Shown here: one piece after another, positions 34,788 through 47,293 of the stretch | Position numbering within the stretch: position 1 is the stretch's first letter | Layout of the letters: each line of letters starts with the position of its first letter | Assembly (NCBI RefSeq): GCF_018687715.1 | Contig: NC_056760.1 | Coordinates: 11,768,001 to 11,832,000 of the forward strand | From: Carya illinoinensis | Lineage: Eukaryota; Streptophyta; Magnoliopsida; Fagales; Juglandaceae | Length of the DNA: 64,000 bases | Direction of reading: 5' to 3' | Translations under genes and position numbers: made by a program | The notes under the pieces: generated by a model | Database searches by the model: none | What the model was told of the DNA's origin: nothing | The model's input: only the letters and a program-made list of their open reading frames with translations

Positions 34788-37700
34788 TTTCAACTGCCAG
34801 TTTCGATTAGTAAATAAAAATCAATTACTATCTAATTACTGATATCTTCTAGCTAGTCGGATATCTTGCAGGATTCACCAAATACGGGAAGCATAAATCT
34901 GATCTCATCCGCAATATCATCATCTCAAGTTTCCATAGATCATGTTGGTCAAGAGATCAGCGAATCATATCATATCAGTGCTGCTTCCAACCTCCAACAG
35001 GCAAACATTAATCACTAGTAACTTTTATTTAAAATTAGTACGTAGTTTTGTAGTTTTACTAATTATATATATTTACATGCATGCCTCTTTTCTCTAACTT
35101 ATTTTCTTTTACTCGGGCACAGTTCGTAATATAAATAGCTTAATTTTGACCCATCATGACGTTCACTCAAACAACTGTTGTGAGATTTCTAATCATAATT
35201 GACATAACATTAACAAACAAGAGCAAAGGATAGAAGATCAAGTTGCTCAATCAAAATTTTGGAGATTGAAATTATATATATATAATAATTATAAGCCTAT
35301 TGTGTAATGCATGTCTAATTAAGGTATAATGCTAAATGAGATTTTTCATTCAATTTGTAGCTATTTCTACCCACGCTTAGCTATACGACTAGTTATCATA
35401 AAAATTAGCTACTTCTCCCAAAAGAATTTGCAACACTCGTGCTTGAATTTGGGAAAGTGCCCAACTTTCTCTTGAGCTTTTCTGCCTTGAGCTACCAACT
35501 CATGGTCAGTTTGTTGAAGAAAGTTCACAATACTTATATATCTTGTGATTGATATTGATATTTTGCAGGATCCACAAATTACACTAGGAAGTGCGGAAAT
35601 CTCATCGGCATTGCCTTGTGTTTCCATCAATGTAAATTTGGATGATGAGATTGACAATCATAACAATGATCCAGAATTGCAAAGAGCAAGCATTGCTAGG
35701 ATTGTAACGGAGAAGGATCTACGTTCCTTACAGAAGTTTGGAGGCATCCAGGGAATTGCTAAGGCTCTTAATACCGATTTAGAGAATGGAATACTTGGTG
35801 ATGAGACTCCTGCACATTATGGCTCCTTTCAGTTTAACTTAAAATATTGGAATCGTTATATCATTTTCCTTCTCTCTCTGTCGGCGGTGCTGTCACTTGG
35901 CTTTGGGATTATGGAGGAAGGCCCAATGACTGGCTGGTACGAAGGTGTCATCATAATTTTTGCCATCCTGATTCTTGAGGTTGCTCCTTCCGTACGTAAC
36001 TTTTGCCTGGAGCTTTCATGGAAGATCCTAGAAAAGCAGAAGCCCTTGGAAATGCCACCATTGGAAGTCAATGTCTTCAGAAGGGGATACATTCAGAAAA
36101 TATCCATCTGCAAAGTTTTGTTGGGGGACATAGTATGCCTCCATAGGGAGTATTTGGTCCCAGCTAATGGTTTGTTCATATCTGGTGAATCCCTAAAACT
36201 GGATGGCGAGCTACAAACCATCATCAATGAGGAGAACCCGTTTATGTTATGTGGTGCAAAGGTGATTGATGGAAGTGGGCGCATGCTAGTTACCTCTGTA
36301 GGCATGGACACAACATGGGGTGGTGATCATTTGATGCACTTTATCAGCGACCATGCCAGGCCCTTCAAGACCACACTTCCAGCAGAACTTGAAAAAGTGA
36401 GTAGCTGCATACAAATTACTGGGCTTCTAATCTATATTCTTCTCCTTGTAGTGTTGTTCCTCCGTTTTAAGCTTGGAGGAGATGATGTTAACTCTAATCT
36501 CCCTGATCTAAAATGGAAACCAACTGAGATAACGGAAATGATGAACAAAGTTTTCGTGAAACCAAATGCAAAGATCGCTGCCGTGACTTCACTTGCCATG
36601 CCAATACTGGGTGGTGTAATGGAAGGAGTACCTTTTGTAATCAAACTTGCTATTACTTTTTGGAATAGAAGGATGCTGTCTGGCAAGGACTTTGCACAAA
36701 ACCCTTTCGCGTTTCTTTCCATGGGTTCAGTTACAAACATCTGCTTTGACCAAAATGCTTGGCCAACACACAGCCAACTGGAAGATAACAAGTGCTTGGC
36801 AGAAACAAGAAACGCAATAGAAGATTTGAGAAGGGCTGGAATTAGCATCATATTGATTTCAGAAGATGAAATATCGGAGGTGGAAGCTATAGCTCTCAAT
36901 TGTGAAATGTTTCCTTGCTCAAATGGAATGGTGCTTGAAGGTAAAGACTTCCGAAATTGCAGCAAGGAAGAGAGGATGAATAAAGCAGATAATATCAGTG
37001 TGATGAGAAGCTCCTCACCTTCTGATAAGCTTCTTCTTGTCAAGTGTTTGAAGGAAAAAGGCCATGTAGTAGCAATGGTTGGATACAAAACGAATGATAT
37101 TCCATCAATAAGAGAAGCTAATGTAGGAATTGTGATGGGGAGCAGTGAGATCCCCAAAGAATATTCTGACATTGTCATCATGGAAAGAAATTTCAGTTTC
37201 TTAGTTGAAATTGTAAGGTGCGGAAGATGCATTCATGACAACATTCGGAAGTACATCCAACTTCAGCTCACCCGGAATATTGCCGGGCTTTTGATAACCT
37301 CCATCACAACCGTGTGTCTTGGATATTCTCCTATTACGGCAATCCAATTGCTTTGGGCAAACCTTGTTGTTGCCCTTCTTGGCGGTCTTGCACTACTGAC
37401 TGAGCCACCAACAGATCATCAGAAATCGATGAACAAGTGGCCATTGAGGCAAAATAAACCACTTATCACAAAGGCTATGTGGGGAAAGCTTTTCAGTCAA
37501 ACTCTATATCAGACTGCCATCTTAGTGATCTTCCAGTTCAAAGGGCAAGCTATCCTACGAGTTAGTAAGAAGGTAAGTGAAACCATGATTTTCAATAGTT
37601 TTGTTCTCTGTCAAGTATTTAACCTAGTGAATGCAAGGGAACCGGAGGAGAAGAATGTGTTTCGCGGCATTTATTGTAACCGATTGTTTGTGGTGGCTGT

Positions 37701-37902
37701 GATCGTTATTCTTGTACTGCAGTTTGCTTTTATTGAGATTGAAAATATCCTGGCGGGCAATGCGAAATTGAATTGGGTGCAGTGGGTGGCATGTCTTGTA
37801 ATTGGAATGGTTTCATGGGCTATCGATTGGGGTACGAAGTGCATACCAGGCTATGTCATGGATTGGTTGAGTGGACCATTTGGCTCATGTATTGGAACCT
37901 AG
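32394..37902 (+). CDS. P2B Ca2+-ATPase-like protein, predicted catalytically dead (copy 2)
   Basis: Exon 1 is 32394-32669 (92 codons, donor GCA|GTAAGT) and the main exon is 35569-37902 (acceptor TTTTGCAG|GAT), both phase 0, giving about 869 residues. Exon 1 carries KRWRRAVSILRERNLL, a basic amphipathic helix like the N-terminal calmodulin-binding region of ACA pumps. The main exon has LQKFGGIQGIAKAL (the ACA LGGVEGVA motif), WYEGVIII, VPANGLFISG, ITKAMWGKLFSQ, FQFKGQAIL and CQVFNLVNARE. Dead-enzyme signs: no TGES, DKTGT is DQNAW (Asp kept at 36748-36750), the N-domain is missing, TGDN is ISEDE, TGDGxND is VGYKTND. M4 is MEGVP and M6 N-x3-D has Ala for Asp (37372-37374). An optional 43-codon exon may lie in the intron (34872-35000). 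It is probably a plasma- or endomembrane protein with about ten helices, and not a working pump. Confidence 0.85.
34080..34480. repeat. Fragment of the LTR family seen at 54.4 kb
   Basis: GAGATAAGGGGTGAGTTTATTAACGATTCAGTAGGC, then CTATACTAATACTTAGACATGAGC, matches the block at about 54714-54780 with substitutions. It lies inside the intron of copy 2. Confidence 0.55.
34739..34785. repeat. (CT)n microsatellite
   Basis: About 45 bp of CT dinucleotides in the copy 2 intron, about 90 bp before the exon-like duplicate. Confidence 0.95.
34872..35000 (+). other. Exon-like duplicate in the copy 2 intron (43 codons)
   Basis: It follows a good acceptor (ATATCTTGCAG|GAT) and reads in phase 0 from Asp, like the start of every main exon in this family. 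The peptide includes ISSAISSSQVSID and SNLQQANIN, aligning with ISSASPQVSMN and KLQQENIS at the start of the copy 3 main exon. If read through it stops at TAG 35016-35018. A GC-type donor (CAACAG|GCAAAC) at 35000/35001 would instead keep frame into 35569. It is either an optional exon or the stump of another paralogue. Confidence 0.55.
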
Positions 37903-39190
37903 AGTAGCACCCTCTGGCTCTCTTTGAATCTACTCATCTTGAGGTGACGCGCGCTCATCAAACTCAGACGCCAACCCCATTTTAGTTTAGTTTTGACTTG
38001 GCCGTCCAGTTTCAAAATTGTTAGATGCGGGACACATGTCTCTTTGACAGAACGTACCTAAGGAACATGTATCTCACATCCAACTAATTTTAATTGTCCG
38101 CATTTAGTATTAAAAAGGCGCTGATCGCTATCCATCGATGGGCTGTAGAACATATTTCAGGTTTTACTTTACTTTTTTACCCCCAAAGAATTTGGTTGCT
38201 TAATTTATGTCCCTGTTAGGCTTCAGGGCATCTCTAAAGAAATTGAAAAATTCCATACATAATCTTACACATCATATACTATATTTTTTTTATATTTTTT
38301 ATTTTACCAAATATTTGATATATGGATAATTAGTAAAATAATTCAATTATTTTAAAAAGAATATATTTAAAAAAAATTCAACAAAAAAAATATAAAAAAA
38401 ATATGTGGTACGTGGTCTTATGTTTAGAAAAGTTCAAAGAAATTTAAAAGCATGCACCGAATGCGTCTCGATCTAAAGGCGCGAGCCATCGTAATGATGC
38501 GTGGATTCACGCCAAAATGAAGCACAAGCACGTCATGCATTACGTACGTAAAATGTCTACAAAATGACAAGCTTTCCTCGAAAACATTTTTACTCGACGT
38601 TAACGTTGTTTATCGTCGGTAAAAGGATCTCACAAAACTATGAACGAAGCTTCAAAGAAAAATCTCCCTTCACCCCTCTCTGTCATCCACAAACACTTCA
38701 ATATTATACAAACAAGAAAAATCTAAATTAAATGACATGTTTTACCTGACCATTTGGCTTGGAATTGGAACCGTTGTAATTGAGACACCAGTAGAGTTCT
38801 CAAGTAATTCGTAAAGTTAAACACGTCGAGCTCCATTTACAACTGAGAAGTACTGCTGCAAAACATGAACTGTGTATATATATATATAAAACGTATAGAT
38901 TAGTATTGCCCACCATCTTATAATTTGATATTAAATAATTAGAAATTATTTATTATATTTTATTTGTGTACGAACTATTTAATATCAAATCAAAAAATGT
39001 TGAGAGAATATAATAAAAATAATGATAAATAATTTTTTTTCTACTGTCAAATTTTCACGAATATAATAATATATTATATAGGTAACTTTTGATTCACCCC
39101 AACTCCTAATAGCAGCTCGGACCCAATAAATGTAAATAAATAAATAAATCAAGAAAATTTGGCTTTGAAAACCCACAAAATTAATAACGG
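37903..39190. other. 3' flank of copy 2, no gene recognised
   Basis: The first few hundred bases could be 3' UTR. No coding or defined repeat is seen beyond AT-rich sequence. Confidence 0.4.
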
Positions 39191-39277
39191 CAAACAAAGA
39201 TTTTTTTTTTTATTTTTATTTTTTGTCAGATAAGCTCGTGAAGCCCCCCATTATTCGGCTACGTATGTACAGGTAAT

Positions 39278-39530
39278 TTTTTTTTTAGGTAATAAGAGAT
39301 TTTATTCTAAGTAAATAGACATAACTCAAATATACGGGAAGTATACAAGAGAATATATCTAAAAAAAAAAAAAACTAAAATGAGACATTACAAATAATTA
39401 AATATTCAATCTCTTACAAGATTGTGCACCCAAAAATTTAAAGTGCTAATAAAAAAATCTCTAAATTTTCCCATAGTGCATTAACAATCATTGAAGCACC
39501 TCCCATTTCTTTTAGGTGAATTTCTGAGAT
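39278..39530 (-). mobile_element. Short 5'-truncated LINE 3' end
   Basis: Minus-strand tail: the plus strand begins with poly-T (39280-39288), then AGGTAATAAGAGATTTTATTCTAAGTAAATAGACATAACTC, then TATAC-GG-AGTATACAAGAG. The layout is like the 3' end of the larger LINE at 39861. Confidence 0.45.
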
Positions 39531-40342
39531 CATTGGCATTGATTTATGCATGTGCAAAAACATATTTTTTAGTGATTGACTTTGTCATTTAAGAAAAACT
39601 CTCGCATTAGATTATTCATCTTTGAGTCAAAATAGTAATAAAATCTCATTTTTTATTATTATTAATTTTTTTCCTAAAATTAATTTTTTAATATATTTTT
39701 TACAATTAGCATACACTACATATATTTGGCATTAATAATACAAATATAATTTTTTTATATATATTATATTAAAAATATAATAAAATGATAAAAAATATAA
39801 TATATTATAATAATAAGATGAAGGTGAAGGTGAATGTTAGTTTATATATACATATAAATATTTTTTTTTTTATAAATAAACGATAGTATTAATAGGAATA
39901 GGCATAGTCCAAGTATACAAAGAGGTATATAGGAGATAAGACCTATCTAGATCGCTAAAGAGGACAAAAGGAAATCATGTACATTTAGGCAATTAAAATC
40001 TATAGCAATAGCCCAATGAAATAAATTGCTGAAAAATAAAACGCGGAGCTCTTCTAGTGTATACTCCTTCTCTTCGAATGTCCTCTCGTTACGCTCTCGG
40101 CATAAGCACCACATAATGTAGATAGGGACCATCTTCCAGATAGTTTCGATTTATGGAGCACCGCCCGGCATCACCCAACTAGCCAATAGCTCAACCACTG
40201 AAGCCGACATCACCTAGTTTAGGCCTATTCGACTGAAAATTTCACACCAAAGGACTCTGGCTATCTCACAATGTAGTAAGAGATGATCCACTGTCTCATC
40301 AGCTTTCTTACACATACAACATCAATTTAAAATAATTATCCG

Positions 40343-40816
40343 TCACTTTTGCAGCTTATCGATAGTCAGAATTTTACCGAGGGCTGCTGTCCATGTAAAG
40401 AAAAGTGATTTGGGAGGCGCCTTGTTCCTCCACAGTCTTCTCCATGGGAAATGAGAGTTTGGTAAAGCTGTAAGGGCCTTATAAAATGAGCAAGCTGAGA
40501 AAATACCCTTACCCGCTGGTGTCCACCACAATTTGTCAACGTGCAGTCCATTCAGCTTCTTGGAATATACTAAACGGAAGAAAGCCTCTAAACTGTCTAA
40601 TTTCCAATCTTGGGCTGCTTTAGTAAAGGTAACATTCCATTGACTTTGGTCTCTTGAATGAATCATGAAATCCGCCAACGAAGCTTTTTGATCGCATGCC
40701 ACTTGAAAAACTGATGGAAAAGAGTCATTTAGTGCCACCTCCCCACACAAGATGTCCCTCCAAAATTTTATACGTGTGCCTTTCCCCACCACCAAACTAG
40801 TATGGTTAGCAAACAC
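40343..40816 (-). pseudogene. LINE zf-RVT / C-terminal module
   Basis: Contains VVGKGTRIKFWRDILCG and the later KLWWTPAGKGIFSACSFYKAL and WRRLWRNKAPPKSLFFTWTA, the typical post-RT module of plant L1 elements. A further fragment with CLCRERNERTFE lies at 39947-40132. Confidence 0.85.
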
Positions 40817-41028
40817 CCTTCACCCTTGTCTTATACGCCTCCAGATCCCCACACTGAAAGGCTCATTCCCCTCTCTAGTACACCAACCTCCTCAAGACTG
40901 ACCATATTTACAATCAACTACTAGTTTCCAGAGAGCTTCCGGTTCCACATTATATCTCCAAAGTCATTTTCCCAAGAGTGCTTGATTAAACATTCTGAAG
41001 TTCTTTATCCCTAGCCCTCCTAAAGGAA

Positions 41029-42476
41029 TTACACCTTATCCCAACTAACTAGATGAAACTTACATTCTTCCCCCATCTCACTCCATAAAAAATCCCGGTA
41101 GAGTTTTTCAAGCTGAGCTGCCACGCATGCTGGGATAGAAAATAATGATAAAAAATAGGTAGATAGGTTAGATAGAGTGCTTTTGATAAGGGTCACCCGA
41201 CCTCTTTTCAACAAATACAATCTCTTCCACCTTGCCAATCTTCGTTCTATTTTCTCAATAACTGTATCCTAGATCACTAAGGTCCTTGATGCAGCCCCCA
41301 ACGGTAATCCCAGATAAATCATAGGGAAATAAGTAACTTCGCACCCAAGTGTGCCAGCCAAATGCCGAGTATTACTTACACTACCAACTGGCACTAACTC
41401 TGATTTATCAAAGTTTATTCTCAGCCCTAGCACTGCCTCAATGCACATAAGGAGCACCTTCAGAGTACTAAGTTGATCCTGCTCTGCCTCGCAGAATATT
41501 AAGGTATCATTTGCAAAAAGTAAGTGTGAAATCGAGATAACGCCCATATTTAGTTCACTCACTGAAAATCCTGCCATATAACCATTATTAACTAGGGTCG
41601 TTACCATCCTACTCAGAGCTTCCATGATGATAACAAAAAGAAGTGGTGACAGCGGATCTCCCTGTCTTAACCCCCGAGAACTGTTAAAGAAACCTTCTGG
41701 GTTGCCATTGATCAGAACTGAAAATCCGGCCATTGAGATGCACCATCTAATCCACATACACCATTTCTCTCCAAAACCACATCTCTTCAATAGATAGAGG
41801 AGGAATTTCCAATTTACATGGTCATAAGCCTTTTCCATATTTAGTTTGTAAATAATTCCGGCACAACTAGACTTTAATCTACTATCCAGGCATTCATTGG
41901 CTATTAAGAATCTAAGATTGAATTTAGAATTTGACGACCTCATACAAAAGCATTTTGTGGTTTTGAGATTATCTTATCTAAGGTCGCCCCTAACCAGTTT
42001 GCAAGCCCCTTTGAAATAATTTTGTATACCCCATTTATGAGGTTAATATGCCTAAAGTTTTTCACCTCCGATGCCCTAGTCTTCTTCAGAATTAAAGTAA
42101 TAAAAGTAGCATTCATGCTTTTCTGGAATTTTCTGCCTACAAATAATTCCTGGAACACATTCATAATGTCTTTTTTCACAACCTCCCAACATATTTGAAA
42201 GAACCCTATCGAGAAACCATCTGATCCTGGTGCTTTATCTTTTGCCATTCTTTTGACTACTTCATGTACCTTAGCTTCCTCAAATGCTCTTTCCAACCAT
42301 GACATAGTTTGTGGCTCAATAGAATCAAAGTTGAGTCCACCATCTCTCTCTCTTTTTGTAAAAAGTTGTTCATAGAAACTTACCACATGTTCCCGGATCA
42401 CAGGAGCCTCAGTGCATTCTCTATCATTAATTTGCAGCATCTCAATTGTGTTATTTCTCCTATGAGAGTTGGCCAC
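41029..42476 (-). pseudogene. LINE reverse transcriptase
   Basis: Motifs in order: DKAPGSDGFSIGFFQ, ITLILKK, RHINLINGVYKIISK, LNMEKAYDHVNW, GLRQGDPLSPLLFV, the catalytic box LLFANDTLIF (usual FADD is FAND), INFDKSEL, YLGLPLGA, and finally [12 protein letters not shown] stop near 41940 and a break near 41260 interrupt it. The Asp-to-Asn change and the stops indicate an inactive copy. Confidence 0.9.
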
Positions 42477-43256
42477 TCTATGGAAAAAAATTTATGCTTC
42501 GATCCCCTTCTTTCAGCCACAACGCTCTTTACTTTTTACGCAAAGAAATTTCTTCCAAAGATAATACTTTTTCTATTTATGAGGTTAGCTTTGCCTTACG
42601 TGATGTTTCCTGTGGGGTAAGGACTTTATCTTCCATGAACCTCTCAAAACTCTGTAGTTCATCCATCATGGTTTTCTTTTGCTCCCCTAAGTCGCCAAAA
42701 GTTTGATAATTCCAAAACTTTATATCATTCTTTAAAGCTTTTAATTTACCTACAAGTATGTGAAAGGGACTACAAAAAAACTGATATGATGACCACCAGT
42801 GCTTTACCCTTTCATGAAGCCCTCTCTTTTAAGCCACATATTTTCAAATTTGAAATAACGTCGACCGCCTTGAATGCCTCATCCATCTAATGAAATAGGG
42901 AAATGATCTGAGCACACTCGTAGCAATCTCTTCTAGCACACCTCTGGAAACTTACTTTCAGAATCCGGCGAAATTAGAAATCGGTCTAAGCGAGACCACA
43001 TTTGGCTATTAGACCATGTAAATGGATCTCCTGTGAATGGGAGATCTATCAGGTTCAAATAAAAAATATAATCTGAGAAATCTGTCATGGCTGAGCGAAT
43101 GCGGCTATCTCTAGATCTTTTACTAGGGAATCTAGTGATATTAAAATTGCCACCAATGCACCAGGGAAGGTCCTACCAGGTATGTAATCTAGCAATTTCT
43201 TCCCACAATTGTTTTCTAACGTCATCAACATTTGGTCCGTAAATACCTACAAAGAC

Positions 43257-43574
43257 TCACAAAAAATCATCCTCCACCATCTTAAAGGAGCAAGCCACTG
43301 TATAATCTCCTACAAACTCTTCTATTTTTTCCATTACTCTTTTATCCCATATCACAAGAATACCGCCAGAGGCCTCATTCGAAGCCAGATACACCCAATC
43401 TACATACGGGCAGCTCCACACACCTCTCATAATTTTTCTGGTCACCAACTTCAGTTTTGTTTCTTGAAAACAAACAATGTCTGCCCTCCATTCTCGAAGC
43501 AATTTTTTTATATGCTGGCGATTATTAATCTCATTCAGCTCACGAACATTCCAAGACACAATTTTTGGCTTCAT
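43257..43574 (-). pseudogene. LINE apurinic-type endonuclease fragment
   Basis: Starts KIVSWNVRELN and shows IVCFQETKL and GGILVIWD, the N-terminal motifs of the exonuclease-endonuclease-phosphatase domain of plant L1 ORF2. The frame stops at 43257; the rest continues in other frames toward 42480. Confidence 0.88.
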
Positions 43575-43629
43575 AAAGAAATAGCAGCGCCTTTCCCTTT
43601 AGATTTATCCCGGCTTGAGCTACCTTCAT

Positions 43630-45302
43630 TTAGTGACCAATCAAGTCTCTTGAGTTCCCTCTGTTTTTTGGATCCAATTTTTTTTTATCTTGTAGATGAC
43701 CCACCTCAATGGCTGTGAGAAGTGCCAAAAATTGTTCCTCATACCCCACACACTTCAATCCCACCACGTGTTGAATATCTTTTACCTTGTTGAACACCCA
43801 ATTCGATGTCTCAAACTCACCCGGTGACACACATTTCAGTGGGAGTGGAGTTCTATCCCCAGTCTCTACATCCCCTTCCATCAAGTTGCAACCTTCCCAT
43901 TCAACTACAGAATTCACATTATTTACCTCTTGAGACTCAGGCACCAACAGAATGTCAGTACTCTCCCCTGTAATTCTTTGAGAAAGCCCCCCGATACTGT
44001 CATCCACAACCTCCAAGTTTAGCTCTTCCCCATCTTCCGAAATTAATTCAAGGTACTTCACTGTGGTAGAAAGGGCCTCACTCTGAGTGGTTTTCATTTC
44101 CATAGATGGAATCGGCAGTCTCTATGCACAAATGTCAGGGAAGAACGAAGAGAGATGAACAATTTTAGCTAAATCCTCATCACGTGATGGTAAAATCTGC
44201 TCCTCCATCATCACCAGCATTTTTTATTCCACCTACAGAGGAGCCACCATCGCCGGCATTGAGTGAACCACCTCCCTCGAATTGCTCTACAACATACCCA
44301 GCCCGATGTTGGTCTCTGAGGTGTTCTCCGATGCCAACTGTCCTATCAAGGTTTTCACTCCCTTCGCCGGGTTCGTCTGTCCCATCGCCAGCACAGGTGG
44401 CCATGGCACCATGCCATCAACCTCGGCTGAGGCCTCAGCTCGCTGCTTTCAGATCGTCGTATTTGGCAACGGCCTCTGGGCTCCATAATTGTTAATAGCC
44501 TTCGGTACCATACTAGGCCCGTAAATCACCCGTCTATTTGAAGCTCGCCCACTAGGCCCATTCAATTAAGCTCCCAATCCACTTGCAGCCCGCCCGTTTA
44601 GTCCATCTGGGTTAAGTCCGTAAATCATGGGTTGCTTGCCCATAGATGAAGGCAAGGCCCCCGATCTTGCACAGGGCCGTCTGGACCCACACCCAAATCC
44701 ACCCCATTATCATCCTCGACTTGTTTTTTCAACCAGTTTAGTTTTAGTTGTAAGTCTCCCAACTGGTTTTGCATTTCTATCATTACCCGAAGGTAAGTTT
44801 CCTTTTGAAAACCAACATATCCCTTGTCACCCCCCTCACGTCCCTGCAGACCTTCCAAAATGGCACCCCTCACTAACTACCTATCCCCTGCATCACTAAT
44901 ATCTGGCCAGGCCTGTTGATACGACGGGACCATACCAATCTTTTGTTGCAGGGCCTCCATGTATGACCGGGAGGGCTGTGGATGCTCTGTCAATGTCTTT
45001 GTCGATGCCGCCCCAGTGAGACCACTGTCTTGCTCCATCTCTTTCAGCGTCTCCACCATTTTTCGCCAACCCAGACCATCGATATCTTCTGGGACAAAAA
45101 TACAGTTTCGGCGCCCACCTCCATAGTATTCTACCAATGCCATTGACACACCCTGCAAGTTTGAGCACCTCTGTGCTATGAAACCCCTGTCACCCACCCG
45201 ATGGCCTGTAAAGAACTCATTCCTCCCTACTTTCACACAGTCCTCCAGAGCTTTGGCAAACCACCGAGCCGTGGTTAAGTCCAGTCTCATCTTCTTAACC
45301 AA
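43630..45302 (-). pseudogene. LINE ORF1-like region
   Basis: Two main frames (44877-45302 and 43630-44103) flank a frame with a predicted coiled stretch (44625-44873, QNQLGDLQLKLNWLKKQVED). The first frame has the WFAKALEDCVKVGRNEFF-type start seen in plant LINE ORF1 proteins with a DUF4283-like region. No zinc knuckle is confirmed. Called from position and general character. Confidence 0.6.
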
Positions 45303-45310
45303 ATTCCACC

Positions 45311-46095
45311 TTTTTTTCCATGATTAAAACCTATCGGCCTTCCCTCCACACCACGAAAGATTTCAGTTCCATCACTAGTATTCGAAAACACCATTAATCT
45401 TATTAAACACTCAGACTCGCACAATCAAAAACTCTATCATCACCAAAACATGATTTATAATTTCATGGTATTACTTTTGGTAAGTAATTTTAAACTTTTC
45501 AAGAATAAAACAAAATACTCACTCTCCACTTGGGAATAATCGGCCAAGAGTGGCAAAGACAAGCCTCAAACGAAGCCCAGGGTGAACAAAGTAAAGAGCT
45601 TGAAGCCTGTCCTTGATATCTGATGGAAGTTCTTCATAAATCCACCTCAAGATGGTGATTCTAGGGGAGTTGTCCTTCTAATCGAAAGAATGGATAGACT
45701 GAGAATAAGAAACCAAACAAAACCCTAAAGGAAGGAATAAGAGACAGGCTTGCAATGAGACCTCCTCAAAAGCTCAAGGCTGTAGCAATGAAATATCCAA
45801 AATGGTTCACGAAAGTAATGAAGAGAATACGTCTTATATATATAAATATTTATATATAATATATAATTAATCCCGAAACTGAATACCGAAACATACCGGT
45901 ACTAAAATATTTCATTTCAGTGCTTTAACCGAAATGGTTATTGAAAAGGTATTCAAAACTTTGGTTGTGAGAGAGAGTGAGAGTAGAGAGAAATAATTAA
46001 TAAAATAATATTTAAAGAATGAATAGTAGATTTTCAAATTTGTAGAAATACTGTTTATATGTCTTTGTATTTGCATATGCATATATCAATGTCAA
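45311..46095. other. Intergenic, possible LINE 5' flank
   Basis: No recognised gene. A moderately GC-rich part (45540-45830) could be the 5' UTR of the LINE or unrelated sequence. It ends in a TA-rich patch at 45838-45868. Confidence 0.35.
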
Positions 46096-46098
46096 TAC

Positions 46099-46715
46099 TC
46101 TTAGAGCATCCTCATTGGCTTGGCCAAATGAGGAGGTTGGCCAAAATTTGAATAATATGTTTAAAAAAAATCCCACATTGGGCTAGGCATATCTAAACTG
46201 ATTTAGACTTCAGCTATAGTGCTTGACCAAAGATAGATAATCACTATTTATTCATCAAATATTAAAATATTAATTTTTCATTCAAAACAAATAAATTAAA
46301 TTAATTAGAATATAATTAACATTTAACATTTAGAATATAATTATTATTAACATTTAATAATATTTTTTTAATATTAATTTAATATAATATAATTATTATT
46401 AATATTTAACAATACTTTTTTAATATTAATTTAATTAGAATATAATTACTATTAACATTTAACAATACTTTTTTGTAATATTAATTTAATGAAAATATAA
46501 TTATTATTAACATTTAATTGGTTGAACTATAAAATGTACCTGATAGAATAGATTAAATGAAAAATTATTAATTTAATAATATTTTATTATTATATAGAAA
46601 ATAAATGGTTAATTTAATATAGAGATTGAATTTAGATGGAATATATAAATATAAAAAAGTGTTAATATTGATTAAATTTAAAGATAAATTTAACCAAGCC
46701 AATGAGGAGGCCCAA
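46099..46715. mobile_element. AT-rich TIR element (MITE-like)
   Basis: The left end CTTAGAGCATCCTCATTGGC, then TTGGCCAAAT, pairs with the reverse complement of the right end, CTTGGGCCTCCTCATTGGC, then TTGGTTAAAT. The interior (about 46310-46515) has roughly three tandem units of TATAATTATTATTAACATTTAA plus CAATACTTTTTTAATATTAA. No coding is seen. A target duplication could not be settled. Confidence 0.7.
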
Positions 46716-46808
46716 GAGTAGCATATATTGCGAACACGTGGATACATCGTTGCAATTCCCCACACGACAATCAATAGAAGACGACGTAATAATATCGAGT
46801 CATCGACC

Positions 46809-47265
46809 TCAGTTCTCTCCACTGCGGTGGTACGGAAATTTCATTGACCCCTTCACAATCTGCCTCGTCAGATGCTGGACCCTCGGATCTGTCCACATGA
46901 TCATGTTGGTTGTGGCACGACGCCGCAAGATCATAATCAGATGATCAAACTGATCAAGAACAAGACGAAAATTCAATATCGTCTGTCTCTTCTGCTCTTC
47001 TTGATGCCAAACGAACCATTTTAAAAGTTGGATAATCAGTAAAGACGTAATGGAAGCCTCAATCTCCAACCTTGTAAGCACGCGGCATTTGGAGCAACCT
47101 AAACATTTCAAGGTAGTTTCGAGGAAGACAAATAATGACCGAGGACCTCGGTTTGTCAACATCATTATATAACGATCGGCGTAATTTCATTCTTCCAACC
47201 AACGAAGTAACTTTGATTCTGAACTGAAAGCGTGTCCTTTCATCTTTCTGAATGAAAAGCAACAT
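46809..47265 (-). other. Unrecognised minus-strand ORF pair
   Basis: Two overlapping minus-strand frames (46809-47165, 118 codons; 47059-47265, 68 codons) lie in a patch with more balanced base composition than its AT-rich neighbours. The two frames could be one frameshifted gene. I recognise no domain. The patch sits between the TIR element and the first exon of copy 3, and could also contain that gene's promoter. Confidence 0.3.
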
Positions 47266-47293
47266 ATATATATATTATATATATACATGACCA

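Larger units (their letters stand above)
32670..35568 (+). other. Intron of copy 2
   Basis: Bounded by GTAAGT and TTTTGCAG. It contains a (TA)n run (33864-33893), a (CT)n run (34739-34783), an LTR-family fragment near 34080-34480, and an exon-like duplicate (34872-35000). Confidence 0.7.
39861..45310 (-). mobile_element. L1-type LINE, near full-length but mutated
   Basis: Read on the minus strand from about 45310: an ORF1-like region (44877-45302, 43630-44103), an endonuclease (from 43574), RT (42476 to 41029), a zf-RVT-like module (40816-40343), and a 3' end with a poly-A tail (poly-T at 39861-39871 on the plus strand). Stops and frameshifts break ORF2 at about 41940, 41260 and 40830. It lies between copies 2 and 3 on the opposite strand. 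The 5' boundary is not defined. Confidence 0.85.

Noticed and set aside
44184..44495. Plus-strand frames of about 100 codons
   Set aside because: They lie opposite the LINE ORF1 region, are Pro/Ser-rich, and have no domain.
45770..45830. Weak resemblance of CAATGAAATATCCAAAATGG to the pump-like KLQQENISKM region
   Set aside because: The match is only about 10 codons, with no flanking similarity, so it is likely chance.
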